A DNA stretch of 64,000 nt from Euborellia annulipes (lineage: Eukaryota; Arthropoda; Insecta; Dermaptera; Anisolabididae), in contig JAKCPI010031603.1 in assembly GCA_023213315.1 (NCBI GenBank), positions 62,001-126,000 on the forward strand, in the 5' to 3' direction. Made by a program: the position numbers and the translations under genes. Shown here piece by piece: positions 1 to 13,392 of this stretch; the stretch's first letter is position 1; every line of letters begins with the position of its first letter. The notes below the pieces were generated by a model. The model was not told where the DNA came from. It saw only the letters and a list, made by a program, of their open reading frames with translations, and made no database searches.

Positions 1-342
1 GTTAGCACGATAACCTTTACGCCATGCCCCGAGGGCCTCAATCAATTCTTCTAGTTATCGAATATACAGTAGTTTATTCGTTAACATACTGACAAGAATA
101 TTTATTCAGGAAAATAATGCAAGGGTAGTTTCTCAAATTGGCCGAAAATTAAATTTTTTTTTTACAATTCCACTTCCCTGCATACAGTATATAATTGCGG
201 TGGGTAATTATAAATAATTTTGGTCGCAAAAAAAAAAAAAAGGATTTCAAATATGCAAATTTTAAAAAGGTAATCTTTTCCACCTTCTTCCAAATCAGTG
301 ATTTTTTTTTTTTTATAGTATCTTAATTTAGTATTGCCTCTG

Positions 343-520
343 AATCGTGGCTCAGAGAGAAGACACTCGCTCCTCGTACCTAGGGTCTCAAGTTTGATTC
401 CCGTCCCAAGCGAGAAAAATTTTTTTCATTTGAATTGGCTAATAATCATTAGAAATAATTAGAGATGGAGTCTAAATGACATTAGATGCCGAAAAAGACG
501 TTAGATAAATGTAAAAAAAA
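343..520 (+). repeat. tRNA-derived SINE, family B
   Basis: The head resembles a tRNA (GTGGCTCAGAGAG as A box, GTTTGATTCCC as B box). It is followed by the family B body (CCCGTCCCAAGCGAGAAAAA, TTTGAATTGGCTA) and the tail GATGCCGAAAAAGACG. Direct repeats TTAGTATT flank it loosely. Confidence 0.75.
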
Positions 521-1065
521 AATTAGTATTTTTTTTTCAACTTTACTTTGACTTTTATGGGAGGAATAGAGAAGTCCCCCCGCTTCTAAAAGGAAGTTTA
601 ACTCACTCACTAAGCCTCATTAAATCCTTTGATTAAGCAATTCCTTATGAAATTTTCAAAATATATACGGTAACTCATTAAATGTAATTTTTCAGGAAAA
701 ACTTTCATGTCTTCGCCCGATGGCGCGAGTTTCTTCATCAATAGTCAGAGGCTTCTAGTTACTTAATCGAATCGGTGCGAGATTGTTCATCGAATCTGCG
801 AGGCTCCGAGGTCTCCTAGTCATCTTTACGTGTTTTTTTCAACAAATCCGTGAGTCTTTACTCTTTCTTTTTTTAAGAAGACTCTGATTTCTTTTATAAG
901 CTTTCTTAAAAAAAAATTCTTACGTTCATACTTATTCTTAAATTAAACAAAAAGATCTGGTGTGACTGGTACACCGTGCTTGTGACATCATATTTTTTGT
1001 GTCGAATTTTTTTTTTTTTGACATATCCGTTATTGATTAATATATATATAATATATATAATATTG

Positions 1066-1115
1066 GGGGTCCAGACATTCTTATTTAAGCCATTTGGTAT
1101 CCAAATGGCTTTAAA
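1066..1115 (-). repeat. SINE family A body fragment
   Basis: It contains the family A palindrome (AAGCCATTTGG, TA, CCAAATGGCTT) and the adjacent CCAGACATTCTTATT. The tRNA-like head and the tail are absent. Confidence 0.55.
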
Positions 1116-2429
1116 AAAACTTGGTTTAGAAAATAACATTTTTTTAACACTTTTTTTTTACTTACTACTACTACTTATTTTTTTTAACACCCAATTTTTG
1201 ATGTTAAATTAAACATCTGTTTTTACAGAATAGATCTGATTGTGTTTGCTTACAATAAGCTTACTTGTCTTCTTAGTGCTAAAATTTCAATCGGGGCAAA
1301 AATATTTCCATAAATATTTGCTATGGGAAATTTAATCTCTTAAATTTTTGATCTTGATGACATACCTGTTGTTTGAATCTTCCATTAAAATAGACTTATA
1401 TATCTCTAGGATTGAAAGTCTCGTTTTACAAACTGATTTACTATCAGACAAGGTTAACTCTTCTCTTTAAAATTGCAAAACTAATGATTGAATATCGCAA
1501 AAAATAGAGAAGGTTGTGTGATGTGCTTATCACATCAATTTATTTTTATTTATATATTTTTTAGTAAAAAGGAAATAAATTTCTTGACATTTTTAATATT
1601 CCACCAGAATATAATCTTTTTAATTATCTGTAAATCTTCATCATCACATGACAAGAACGATTATTTATATACAGGGCGGTCGGTGAGCTGGGAGGGGGGT
1701 TCTCACGGACGCTGGACCGCTTTCAAGAGGACGCCTCTCCTCCGGATGATAAAGCGGTCACTTCTTTTGATCTGCTCGCATTTTGACACGCTCACATATG
1801 ATATAGGGTGTTTCACAACAAATAAAAAAAAAAAAAAAAACTCCCAGTCTTCTTCTTGTTCTTTTTCTTCTTCTATTTCTTCCTCTTCTATTTCTTCTTC
1901 TTGTCCGTCTTCACGATGGAGCGTACCAAAAAAAAAATCATCTCTAAATGTTTATTTTACGGATTTCAATTTTAAACCATGAACGCGAAGCGATCTCAAA
2001 GAATTTAATCCCCTAGGATGTCTCTATTTTATTCATTTCACAAAAAAAAAAAAATAATTTTATATTAGAAAAAAAAATCTCCTCAAGCCATGAGAAATTT
2101 ATAATCCGTTTATGCTTTTATACATATTCAACATGTTTTTTTTTTTTATAAAAAACATAAATAAAAAAAAATTAATAATAATATAAAATATAATCAACAA
2201 AAATTAATACAAATAATAATTAATTAAATCCTAGTCCTATAAACATTAAACTGCTTTTTTTTCTCTTTCGCTGTTTAGAGCGTTTCAAATTATACATATA
2301 TACCATGTATAATGATATATCAGCCGATTATTACTGAGAGGAGATGCTAATTAGACGGAGAAATAAAATAGTTCAACTTCTAATCCTGAATTTTAGTACA
2401 AACTTTGCGTTTGATAAATGAAGAAAAAT

Positions 2430-2641
2430 CAGTTGCTCAATGCTAACGCACATCGATTGAGCAAAACGCTCAATGGCAAATCATTTTGTTCAATGATGTC
2501 GAATCATGTCCAATTGTGTTTTGTCTCCTCGGTGTGCGTTGAACTATAGAAAATAATTGAAAAAAAAAACAGTTTTAGGCACGATTAATAAAAAACGTTT
2601 TGTTTGAAAATGTTTTTGCTCAATTGGTGTGCGTTCGGCCT
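2430..2641 (+). repeat. Harbinger-like MITE (family H), 5'-truncated copy
   Basis: It matches one part of the full element at 26418-26761 in reverse orientation, sharing GATTGAGCAAAACGCTCAAT, TGTGTTTTGTCTCCTCGG and the terminus GCTCAATTGGTGTGCGTTCG. Only one terminal inverted repeat survives. Confidence 0.6.
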
Positions 2642-4287
2642 AATAAAATGTTTATTTCTTGATTGACTCATTGAAAACAATCACACCAGTTTTCTTTCAT
2701 TATCAATGTATATTACAACTACTTCTAACTTTTTAAATTAGAACCAAAATATTACAAACTTCTGGAAGTTAGGCAACTCAAATGTTAAAATTCACTGGCA
2801 TCTTTTGGTTATGTTAGGCAATAGCGACTTTAAACGATACACAAATAAATAGGCCCATAATACGATACAAATTATCCAGGCACATTTATTTAAACTATTT
2901 GGTATTGAAATAATTTAAATAAATATTCATGGGGTCCAAATCCATCCATCTTGGCTTTTAGGTTATAAATATTTGACATTTGTCAATACTTCTAACTTCT
3001 CTGCCACAGGGCAGAGAGAAGGATTGAAATATTTAATGCAGCTTTTTTCAAATTTGTTACCATTCCTTTATTATGTTTATTTCTGTTAATATTTGTCCAA
3101 TACAAAGTAATATGCTACTAGTAATACAACCTATTCCATATCGCTGGTCCAGGAAGAATTAAGTCTAGTTTATAAATAGAGATGAAAGGAAGAGACCCGT
3201 CAGTTTTATTCTGATCACAGTAATTTAATTTAAGTAAATAAATTTTTTTATTTTTACGATTTTAATAGCCTATTAATTTACTTTTCTTGCCATTTCCGGA
3301 GCCGCTATTTAAAAAGATAAAGGAAGCATAATGTAAAAATGTAACTAGATGTCTTCTTCTACGTGGGGTCTTGACTCGTATTTGTCTTTTACATAGTCTG
3401 AGCGTAAAAATACATAGTGTTTAATACTATATAGTCTATGTATTATTAATAACTCTATATAAGTTATTTTCCATAAAAAATGAATTTTATTTTAAAATCA
3501 AGTTGGGGATGCCATCTGGCGATTGTTGAATGAAGTTTCTTGAGGGATGTTGAATGGAGAGTAGAGCAGAAGAGAGCAGGCAGGAGATGAGAAGACGAAT
3601 GCATGATGTCATTGGGAGGTTGTCTTATCTTCAGGTTACGCGTCTCCATGTTTATAGCCCGGTTGGCCTGAGCATTCGTCTTGAGGCAGCCGTGGGAAAC
3701 GACCGAAACGCCGTCACCCCACTCTCTGAGCTCGGTTATCCTGGCTCCAATCGCGCCGATATCGACGCACGGCTCGGCATCCCACAGATAACACCGGGGC
3801 CAAATAGCCAAAATGTTTATCCCACAATAAAAGACTCAACCTGGAGATATTTCATTCTGGTAACTAGAGGCCCCACCAACACTAACAACAACAACAACAA
3901 CAACAACCGGCTTATCCATTTTTTGATATCTAATCAATTAAGAAGTGAATTTGAAATATTTTAACTATTTTTAAAAGAGAGGATGAAGATAGAGTGAGAG
4001 AGAAAAAGAGAGATGGAGAAAAATCCCAAATGACGTCACTAGTGAATTAAGAAAATGTTAATGCCTAAAATAAAAGTCACAACAAAAAATAGTTGAATAT
4101 GAATTCTCATTTTAAAGCAAATACTAAACAACGAATCTGAATGAATTGTCCTGTCTGTCATTTGTGTTCGTCATTAATACTAAAGATTTATTTATTTAAT
4201 ATAATAATAATAATAATATTAAAATTTGAACTTGAAAAATTTTTTAAATTATTACTTGAGACAACTTTTCTCATTCGAACTCCCCCT

Positions 4288-4690
4288 CCTCAGATGTTTT
4301 TAAAACTGATTTGTGATACTATCCTCCCCTCTTCCCCACAAAACTCAAGATAAAGGATAAATTAATAAAAGAATTTGATTTTCAATTTTCAACAATGGTT
4401 TATTTGTAAAAATTACAACGTTTCGGCCACTCATTATGTGGTTTTCTTCAGGTACAATTCAGATAAGATTACAAATGTTGTTACATCAATGACAATGTAA
4501 CAACCTTTGTAATCTTAATGAATTATACCTGAAGAAGGTCGCTGAATGAGTGGCCGAAACGTTGTAATTTTTACAAATAAACCATTGTTGAAAATTGAAA
4601 ATCAAATTCTTTATTAATTTATCCTTTATTTTGAGTTTTGTGGGGAAGAGGGAGGATAGTATCACAAATCAGTTTAAAAAACAGATGCCG
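4288..4690. repeat. Foldback element, ~190-bp arms
   Basis: A near-complete palindrome centred near 4490. The left arm (from ATGTTTTTAAAACTG) is the inverted copy of the right arm (ending CAGTTTAAAAAACA). Each arm holds the CTGAAGA-stem-GGCCGAAACGTTG motif, at about 4551-4420 on the minus strand side of the left arm and 4530-4565 on the plus strand. No open frame is present. Confidence 0.85.
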
Positions 4691-4716
4691 AAACGTTGTA
4701 TTTTTTTTTTTTTTTA

Positions 4717-4975
4717 AACAACACTTTTTCCCATTTACACTCACATTCACACACACATACACACTGTGTCAGTCTTTTTCGGCAACTTAGGCCATATAAG
4801 ACTTTAAACAATAACCGTCATTATGAAAATATATATATTGCGGTCCAGGCATTCTTATTTAAGCCATTTGGATACCAAATGGCTTAAGTAAAATCATCGG
4901 ACTGACTGGGATCCGAACCCGCGACCCTTGGTATAGAAGGTCATCACGCTAGCCACTTCATCAAGCCCGAGGGCT
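4717..4975 (-). repeat. tRNA-derived SINE, family A
   Basis: On the minus strand: a tRNA-like head (CCCTCGGGCTTGATGAAGTG; B box GGGTTCGGATCCC), then the AAGCCATTTGG/CCAAATGGCTT palindrome, a TG-rich segment, and the tail ATATGGCCTAAGTTGCCGAA. Confidence 0.8.
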
Positions 4976-5216
4976 TTAATAGATTTATTATTCGCTAATG
5001 TCCTTACATCTATTTGTCACACGCGGGTAACTTCTCGTTTGAATTAAGTTTGGCGCCCTTATAAAGGACATGGAAGTCGTGTTCCCAAATAGGGTGGGAG
5101 AAAATTTTTTGAAAATTAAAATTTTCTCCATTGAAAAGTATTAGGAGAATCGTCTTAAATGAAAAATCAAAGCTGTTTAATTTCTACGTAGTAATAAAAT
5201 TAAATATTTATAAATA

Positions 5217-5499
5217 TCCGAGTCGAAATTTAAATCCGACATTGAGTCTTCTTATGTCGGACTTAAGGGTTCAAAGTAGATCTATTGCATATTAAATTAG
5301 GTCCAACTTTGAACCCCAAAATATACAAATTTGTATTTTTTCCATTTTGGGGACCAAAGCCGGACCTAATGGGAACAAAAGTTAGGCCCTACTAGTAAAT
5401 AGTATGACCTCAGGGTTTAAAGTCGGAGCTAGATCGGCTTACAGTGCTCTAAATTCAGAGCCAGAGGGATAAAAGTAGGAGCTAAATTTTGACTCGGGT
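5217..5499. repeat. MITE-like element with ~15-bp inverted ends
   Basis: The ends CCGAGTCGAAATTTA (5218) and TAAATTTTGACTCGGG (5483-5498) are inverted repeats. The interior has further short palindromes (GGGTTCAAAGT with ACTTTGAACCC). No clear target duplication is seen. Confidence 0.5.
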
Positions 5500-6678
5500 A
5501 ATTTAATTTCTTAAATGGAAAATCATAAAAATTATTAATCAAAGTGGGTGTATATGTATTCCTAATGAGCCTATTTTGCACGGAATTAAGAAAAAGCGAG
5601 GATCCGCCGCAGGCCCTCCTGAATTGACGCGATGCTCGCCGAAGGCAGGCCGCGCGGTTAGTAAATAAAAATGTTCTACGTTTTGTAATTAATGGGCGCA
5701 CTTGGGACATGTAATTGAAAATTTTTTCTAAATTATTTATCCCCATTATAATTAAAAAAAAAAAAAAAAAAAAAACAAAGGATGTGAAACTATAAATTCT
5801 AAATAATTTCAAACATTCGTATTTTTTGTTTATTCTCTTTGGTAGGTAGAAAAAAAAATCCATTTTTCCATTTACAATAAATAAATAAATCGCCATCGAG
5901 ATTAGATTAGAGCGTTGACAGATGAATGTCAAAGAGTTTAGAAAGAGAAAACATTCCGTTTCGAAACGAGAAGCAACAAACTTGAAGAGGGGTGAAAAAA
6001 AAGATAAAAATGTCCGTTTCGATGGCATTGTTCTCCTTTTCTTTCTTTCTTTTTTTTTATTCTTTCTTTTAACAGCACTTTATGGACTCCATTTTTTTTG
6101 ATCCTCGACTTTAGTCTTTTTTTTTAATTCTTCCAAATCCGGAAAATAGGATATTTATTAATGAATAGGAGATAACTAATTTACTGGATTTAATTTAATT
6201 AAGATAAATAAATTTCATGTAGACTTTGGGCTCCTTTAAAAAAAATTGTTCACATATTCTTTTAAGTAAAGGAATAGATTTTGGTGAAATAATTTTTTAA
6301 GGCTTCTGGACTATGTCCAAAGAATGTTTCACTATTATAAAAAAATTTTATAGGAATAACTTAATATTAATCATACCCAATTTACTTTTCATTTGTTTCT
6401 TAATAAGTATAAAATTTTTGAGATAGTTTTAGGCCAATTTAAATCGCTTAGTGACAAAAATGAAAATGAAATATCATTGCATTGAAGTTTGTGCTTTGAA
6501 ACGTTGACATTTAGCAGTGGAATTTGTTTCCAAAAATTAATTAAATATATTTTGTTTTAATTATTCTATAATTTGTTATTTTTTGAAAAGGCCATTTGCT
6601 TGAATTTTGTTTAAAGCTTTATAATAAGTCACTTTAGACATATAAATAGCATTTTATTTGTTATTATGGACCATGTAA

Positions 6679-7131
6679 TGTAATTATACAATTAACTTTC
6701 CTATACTTTTGTGAATTTCAGAGTCTTTTAGCTAGATATGTTAGAGAAAATATTGAGATCATCTCAATAATATTTGATATTTGAGATGATCTCAATATTT
6801 TCTCTATATATGAACATTGCTATGTAATAGTGTGTCAAGCGCCAAAAAATTAAAAATTGAGTTAAGCACGGAATATTGTTTCAAATGCTATAATTAATAG
6901 TATTTTTTTATGAAATATGTCCTAAAAAAATTTATATTTAATGTTACTTGCACAATTGACAAAAAAAATATATATATAATCTAATGAAAACAAAAAAACT
7001 TTAATGTTAATTTTCTCAAATCCCGGTAGCTGGCGCTTGACACACTAATGCGTAACAGGGTCCATATATAAACATATCTAGCTAAAAGACTCCGAAAACA
7101 CACGAGTATAGGAAATTTAATTCTATAATTA
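6679..7131. repeat. Nested inverted-repeat element
   Basis: Outer arms of about 62 bp (6679-6739 and 7067-7131, sharing GTCTTTTAGCTAGATATGTT). Inner arms share GTGTGTCAAGCGCCA/TGGCGCTTGACACAC. A separate AT-rich palindrome at 6740-6804 has the arm GAGAAAATATTGAGATCATC. No coding sequence. Confidence 0.7.
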
Positions 7132-7647
7132 CAGAGAGTCCTACAAAATGGTCTGAATGTCAGTCTGTGAACAAAATATCATTGTCAAAGATTTACGATT
7201 TTGAAATTTGATATCTAAGTTAGGTTCCGTATTATTAGGCCTATAGAAGTTTTTATTTATAGATCACATTTTGTTATTATTAATTATGTATTCAAAATAC
7301 AAATACTCTATAACGTTTTTCCACTTATTCTGCATTCGTTTTCAAGTACCGTGCCTTTATTTAATATTATAAAAGTCCGAACGGGTCAAAGAACAGGAAG
7401 AAAGTTTGTAGAATTTACTTAAAAAGAAGAAAATGTTTTTCTATGTCTAACAATCAGAACAGCTGTTCTCTTTTCGGCGCCTTTTCCTCTTTAGAATCAA
7501 ATAGGAAATGCCAAATTGGTTGTTTAACAAATCAATCTAAGTCTGTCAACTTTTTGACAAATCACTCTTGTTAGTGGCTTGTTGAGATTTTTTGATGTTT
7601 AGTGATACATAAGCCTGTTGGTTCCATATCAATTCAAAAGTAAGATA

Positions 7648-7715
7648 CAGTCGACTCTCGATAATTCGAAATCCAAGGGACCACAAGAAAAATTTGAATT
7701 ATCAAGAGGAAAGAA
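7648..7715 (+). repeat. pogo/Tigger-like terminal fragment
   Basis: After a TA dinucleotide the sequence CAGTCGACTCTCGATAATTC resembles terminal repeats of pogo-like Tc1/mariner elements (CAGT..ACTCTCGATAA type). The opposite end is not convincingly present (a weak CTCGAGAGT lies near 7840). No transposase is seen. Confidence 0.4.
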
Positions 7716-8165
7716 AAAAAAATTCAAATCATTTTGAGTTTTTATTATATGCAATTTCGACGCTTTCGCTTTGAGGGAGAGCGCCTCCAACAAGTAAGAT
7801 TTGTGATTTACATTGTCGGAGCCAATTGATTAACGAAACCTCGAGAGTAGGGAATTCACCGTCTCTGGCCCGCTTGCTTTTCGTGCTAATGACTTTGTAA
7901 AATTTATTTATTTTTTCTTCAGATTTGTAGACAGCGTTGATGTTGGAATATTGAAAGTTTTGACTTGAACCACTTTTTTTGAAACCACTTATTACTTTCT
8001 CTTACCTCTATATATGTTAATGCTACCCTCTTATTAATATTACATCGCAGCTATAAAATTGCGTTTCATTCTCTTCTGGTACTGGCCAAGTGCATTCAAG
8101 CATTTCAAAAGCAAATCTAAATTGTTTTTTTATTTTATTTTAGAAACTTTAATATTTGAATTAGA

Positions 8166-8275
8166 CAGTAGCGTAACTAGGTGGGGGCGCTCGCCCCCTC
8201 CGCCCCAGGCGCATCAAGCCTTTGGCGCCCCTCTATACGGACATAGGCGTCCTAAGGCATCTAAAATATAGCCCA
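8166..8275 (+). repeat. hAT-like MITE, family G, truncated
   Basis: It begins CAGTAGCGTAACTAGGTGGG and continues CTCGCCCCCTCCGCCCCAGG and CGCATCAAGCC, matching the elements at 13122 and 34362. The 3' half is missing. Confidence 0.6.
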
Positions 8276-9440
8276 GGGACGGTGATTTTATCATATTCTT
8301 TCCATAGATTGTCCAAAAACACGGATAGTTTTCTTTTAAATTATATTACAACTTCAAAAACTGGGCGGGGGGGGGCATTCTAATTTGCTTCTGATTCTAG
8401 TATGTTTTCAAACTTTTAATAAAAGGAATTAAATTTTTTTTTTTTCAGATAGTCCTTGAACTTATGAGACAATATTTCTCGGACTCAATCTCCAGATGCT
8501 GTATTTTACCTAAACAGGCATCATCATACAGAACGATTTGGAGGGGTTATTATTACTTTATACACGAATGATGAAGGACATTACTCTTCGAGTCAGCTGG
8601 TAATTTTTTTTATTAAATTATTTTCAATAAAACAAATTTGACTTTCTATTGCCTATATTATATTTTTATTATAGAAAGCATTGTGTTTTTTTTTTATAAA
8701 AGCTGAAATAGTTTTTTAGCGAAACTATCCAAAAATGTATTACATTTTATTAATTACTGTCGTTTTCTTTTCTTTCAGTTCCCGGTCTACTTTCATGAGA
8801 TTGATTTGACTTCTGCCCTCTCTTCTGGAGTAACAAGTGAGCCTCGCTTCTGCTGCAACAATTCTTCTCGAGTAGCAACTGATCTTCTCTTCTAGTCCTT
8901 CTACTGAGCTTCTCTTCTCAAGGAACTTGAAGTAAGGCCAGCGATTATATTAAAGGAGACTCAGATTTTTTACAGTTTCACTAGAGTTGAGCTCTTCTTA
9001 AATTTTTACAGTCAAAAAGAGTCAAGTGATATTCTTTTAGAAATTGTTAATAACAGCGCTAGTTTGATTTCAAAATTAAAATCGATATGATATTTAGGCC
9101 AATCTTAAAAATTTGAAAAAATATTATAAACCATATAGATGGTGATAATTTTTTTCAAATTTCTAATAAAGGAACAATATATCATTACAATATTATGTTC
9201 TTTAAATTAGATTAATGTTCTCTTATTAAATTTTTTCCAAAAAAATCACCAAACTTAAGTTGACTGATGACAATTTTAGTTCTTCAACTCAAGTGTATCT
9301 GTAATGTAAGATGACAAAAAAAAAAAAAAACTTAAATTCTTTTTACAACAATAATAATTTACAATCAAAGATAAACTTAAAAAGTTTAATATTTAAAAAT
9401 AAAATTTTTTTTTAGATTTTGATCAATAGTTGAGAATTCG

Positions 9441-9475
9441 CACATATACACACACACACACACATATATATATTA
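9441..9475 (+). repeat. CA/TA microsatellite
   Basis: ACACACACAC followed by TATATATA; simple sequence repeat only. Confidence 0.8.
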
Positions 9476-12400
9476 TGTAAGTCATGTGGTTCCCAACTTA
9501 TTTTCAATTATAAACCGTTATTTATTCATTTTTGTATTCATAAAACAGATAATCGAAAAACGATTAACATTTTCAAAGACAAATTATGTTTCTATTACTT
9601 TAATAATAAAAATAATTAAGAAATTTTCATTTTACTTCTGAAAGGGAATATCTTTAATTTTTTCATAATTGCACTTGTCCATCGTGATGTTGTAATTTAT
9701 ATTTAAATTACAAAAAAAAATGAAATAAATAAATAATAAAAATAAATTTAATTTTTATATAAAAAAGAACATCTCGTGGTGCAATTGCAATGCGCGGTGG
9801 TTGAGAACCCTGATTTGCAACTTGGTTATTTTCATTTTTTTACTATATTATTTTATTAAAGTTCATTTATTTTAAATTAGAATTTCATCATTTACCTAAA
9901 ACTGCTAATTTCTCTAAATAAATTATGTAGATTTCTATTTTTTTCCGAATCATTCTTATACTGTGTGATTTTTTTTTATATATAAATAAAATAAAAATTG
10001 TAATAAATAAAGAAAAAAAAAATCAATTTATATATAAAAAAACAAAATTATAGATATTTGAAAATTTTATAAAAATTGATTATAAAATTCAATTTTCAGT
10101 TCAAATGAAGTTTAAAGATGAAAATAACTCTCTCAATCCTCTACCTCCCTACCCTTCCTCTCAAACACTCACACACACATAGGTATTTTAGGCCCCAAAC
10201 TCTCTTCCTCTTTAGGTTAGGTTTCCTTGCTGCCTTTCTGCGAGATCACCAAGTCGTCAAGTTATAAGGTGTGTTCTGCCATTCTGGCAAACATTTAGCT
10301 AATAGGTAATGAAGAAAGGGTGGGTTTTTAGCTTCAGGGCTTCTCTTTCAGTGTATTCTTCGAGCGATTCGATGGAAATGGAGGATGGAAATGAAACAAG
10401 GTATTTACATGCCCTCTCTATAGGAGTAGGAATGGACATAAGGTCCATTTAGATTTTTTAATTCTAAAAATTATATTTTGAATCAAATACCGGTATTCAA
10501 ATTAAAGAAATTTCATCAAAAAAGTTAATCAAATTAATTAATTGAAGCAGCCATTTTTAAACTACAAATACTACACATAATAAAGCTTTTAATATCAATA
10601 TAAACACAAAAACCAAAACTAAACAATTTTGCTACAAAATTTATTAATTGGCTGCAAATATTTTTACCAATCTGAGTCTCCTCTTTATTTTTAATAAGCA
10701 GATCATATCATTGATGATGAAGGGGACGGTTTCTTTAAATTTAAATGTTTAATTTTCAAAATTTGTTTTTGCTAATTTTTTATTTAATTTCGAAGGTTTT
10801 TTTTTCAACTCCTAAATCCCCTCAGATCCGCTTATTTTTATTATTTTTATTATTGCTTGCGAAAAACGAGTAAAGCCAAGTAGTCTAAAAAAATGAGAGT
10901 TTCAAATGCTTAAAAAATTACAAATTTAGAGATTCAGTACAAATAATAATTTAATTTAATTTTATTTAAATTTAATAAAATTAATATTTTTTATTTTGTT
11001 TGAAAAATTTCTTCAAAAGTACGCTATCTTGTAAATGTAAAATGTTCAATTTTATAATTAATTAAGAATTTGATTTATATATAATAACTCCATTGTCTCT
11101 TTACTCTTCTTCCGCAAGCCATAGTTATATAAGTAAAAATTGTAAAAAGCAAAATAAAAATTAAATTTATAGTTATCATATTTTTTACTTTTACATTTTA
11201 AATGGTTTATTTGAATTATATACAGTCAGTCCTTGACTTAAGTGACTATTAATTAAAATTTTATAATTTTTCTTAGTATAAAATTTATTTAATAATTGTT
11301 TCATAATTTTTTTGAAGTATTTTAGGAACTTCTTCATCAGCCGTTCACATTCAAATGCCATATACAAGTTAACTTGCAATTCTTTATATAGAGTCCTTGG
11401 ATCAAACTCCAAATGCTCTAAATTAATTTGTAAATTCCTTTAATGGTTGAATATTAATTTATATGTGACATGAGTGTGAATCATTAAAAGAAGTCCCGAC
11501 AAGTCCTTCTAATTATTTGGAACTTTATTAGATAAAAGAAAACTCACAAAAATTATAAAATTTTAATAAGCAAACACTGATTCAATTTATTAGGAGCAAA
11601 ATTTATTTGATATATTTTGAAATTTTTAAAAAATTTTTATTTATTTACCTCACCACTTAATCCTTGGTTTAAGGATGAGTCGAATTCATAAAAATGTTTT
11701 AAGAATTTCTATTTAAGAAGAAATACAAAAGATTTTTCTCATCATATCAACGAAACCAAATTTTTATTTTTTCTCTATTTATTGAAACTTTAAAATGTCA
11801 ATGGATTTACTGTATTTTTTTATTCTGCTTTATTATTTCAATTGTTGTTAGAATTAAGGGACATTATTTTTTTGTAAATATTTTTTGTAAACTTGAGCTC
11901 TCTCGGATTTCCGTTCGCTAGAAAATTAGCATGCAATCAAAAATCTCTGTTTACCCCCGTTAGGCGTTAGGCAGTCTAGAGTTTGGAAGGAAGAGACGAG
12001 TTCTTGTTTTTTATTTATTTTTTTTATTTTTAATATAACTCAAAAACCGAAACTTGTCATGTTTCATTGGATTCTTGATTCTGATCACATTGATTTCGAA
12101 CAGCAAGTGAATATAAAGATTCCCTTGTGGAGAGTAATAACAACCTTTCGATAAATGATTACTAGATTTAGGCAGGTATTTCATCATCAGTACTCAGTTC
12201 AGTTCGGATCCTTGTGTTAAGATGATAAGTCCAATGAAAATACAACAAGTTTCTTCAATTCGGACAAAATTAATTAGGCCTTAGGCCTATGAAAGTTCTC
12301 TTCGGCCAAAATTAAATGCATGTCTTTCGATTTTTATTATATTAGGGAATGATAGAGGTGAGGGGGATCACTCTCCCCGGGCGCAATAATATTTAAATAT

Positions 12401-13121
12401 AGGTCCCTTTAGCTTAGCTTCACTTAAACAACAATGATATTTGAATTTGGGAGAGTGGTCACACTTAATGAACATGCAATTTTTGCACTTCTAAAGTTTT
12501 TTTTAAGATCTTTATGATCTTTCTTTTCTGATTTTTATGCATTTTATGCGAAGAATAAAAAGGAAGAATTGTGAGTGAAGTACGAACATTCATTCTTCGA
12601 AGACTATGAAGACCAAGAATACATATCAACAAAGGCATACAACAAAGGCAGTAGTACTCTATGAAGAGGACAGCCAACCTCTTCAAAAGAAGCCAGCTTA
12701 AATGTGTGAATTTGTGTTGTGTATTTAAAATAATATTTTTTATGTAAAAACTATGTATAAACTATTAAAAAAAATAAATGTTTCCCATTTTATTTTTCAG
12801 CCGAGGATGTCAACTTGTATTCATAATTAATTCATCAAAGAGAATTAATTTTGAATATGAGTTTTTTATTTAACATTTTGAGATTTTTTTGTTTAGATAG
12901 TAAGCGAGCGATAGCAGAAACCAACACCTGAATGGATTTCTTCAAATGAATTTTGCCAACTTATTATGGTGCATCTTTATGAAAAAGTAATTATCTTTTT
13001 CTTATTTTTAATAGTATAATCCTTGATATTGATTTTTTTTTTTTTTAGAATAAAAAAAAATTCACACTTTCAACTCCTTTTTTCTCATTCACACTCACAC
13101 TGACATACACATATTCATACA

Positions 13122-13392
13122 CAGTAGCGTACCCAGGTGGGGGCGAAGGGGGGCACTCGCCCCCTCCGCCTAAGGCAAATCAAGCTTTTGGCGCCTCCAT
13201 CGCATCCCCTTTTTTCCTAAAATCTCCGGCTTTTTGTTTTTGTAATTTCATAATAAATTCATTTTATATCACAAAACCGGAGAAAAATTACAAAAAAAAA
13301 GCTCGAAAGAGATTCGAATACTAAAAAAAAAAATCGAACGAAAAACGGCGCCCCAGTTGAGTTTCGCCCTCAAAGGCTAGCCACTCCGCCGG
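13122..13392 (+). repeat. hAT-like MITE, family G
   Basis: The start CAGTAGCGTACCCAGGTGGG and the interior (GGCGAAGGGGGGCACTCGCC, TTTGGCGCC, CGGCGCCCCAGTTGA) match the copy at 34362-34757. The 3' end has diverged (GGCTAGCCACTCCGCC). No target duplication remains. Confidence 0.65.

Noticed and set aside
1488..1982. 164-codon plus-strand frame
   Set aside because: It reads through Ser-rich TTC repeats and poly-A encoded Lys runs; no domain.
3464..3964. Overlapping frames on both strands (115 and 136 codons)
   Set aside because: Openness comes from a GC-richer patch and an AAC repeat (poly-Asn); both strands are equally open and neither resembles a protein family.
5429..6028. 199-codon ATG-initiated frame on the minus strand
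   Set aside because: Long Phe/Lys/Ile-rich and homopolymer-encoded runs, no recognisable domain, and no splice context; most likely chance openness in AT-rich DNA.
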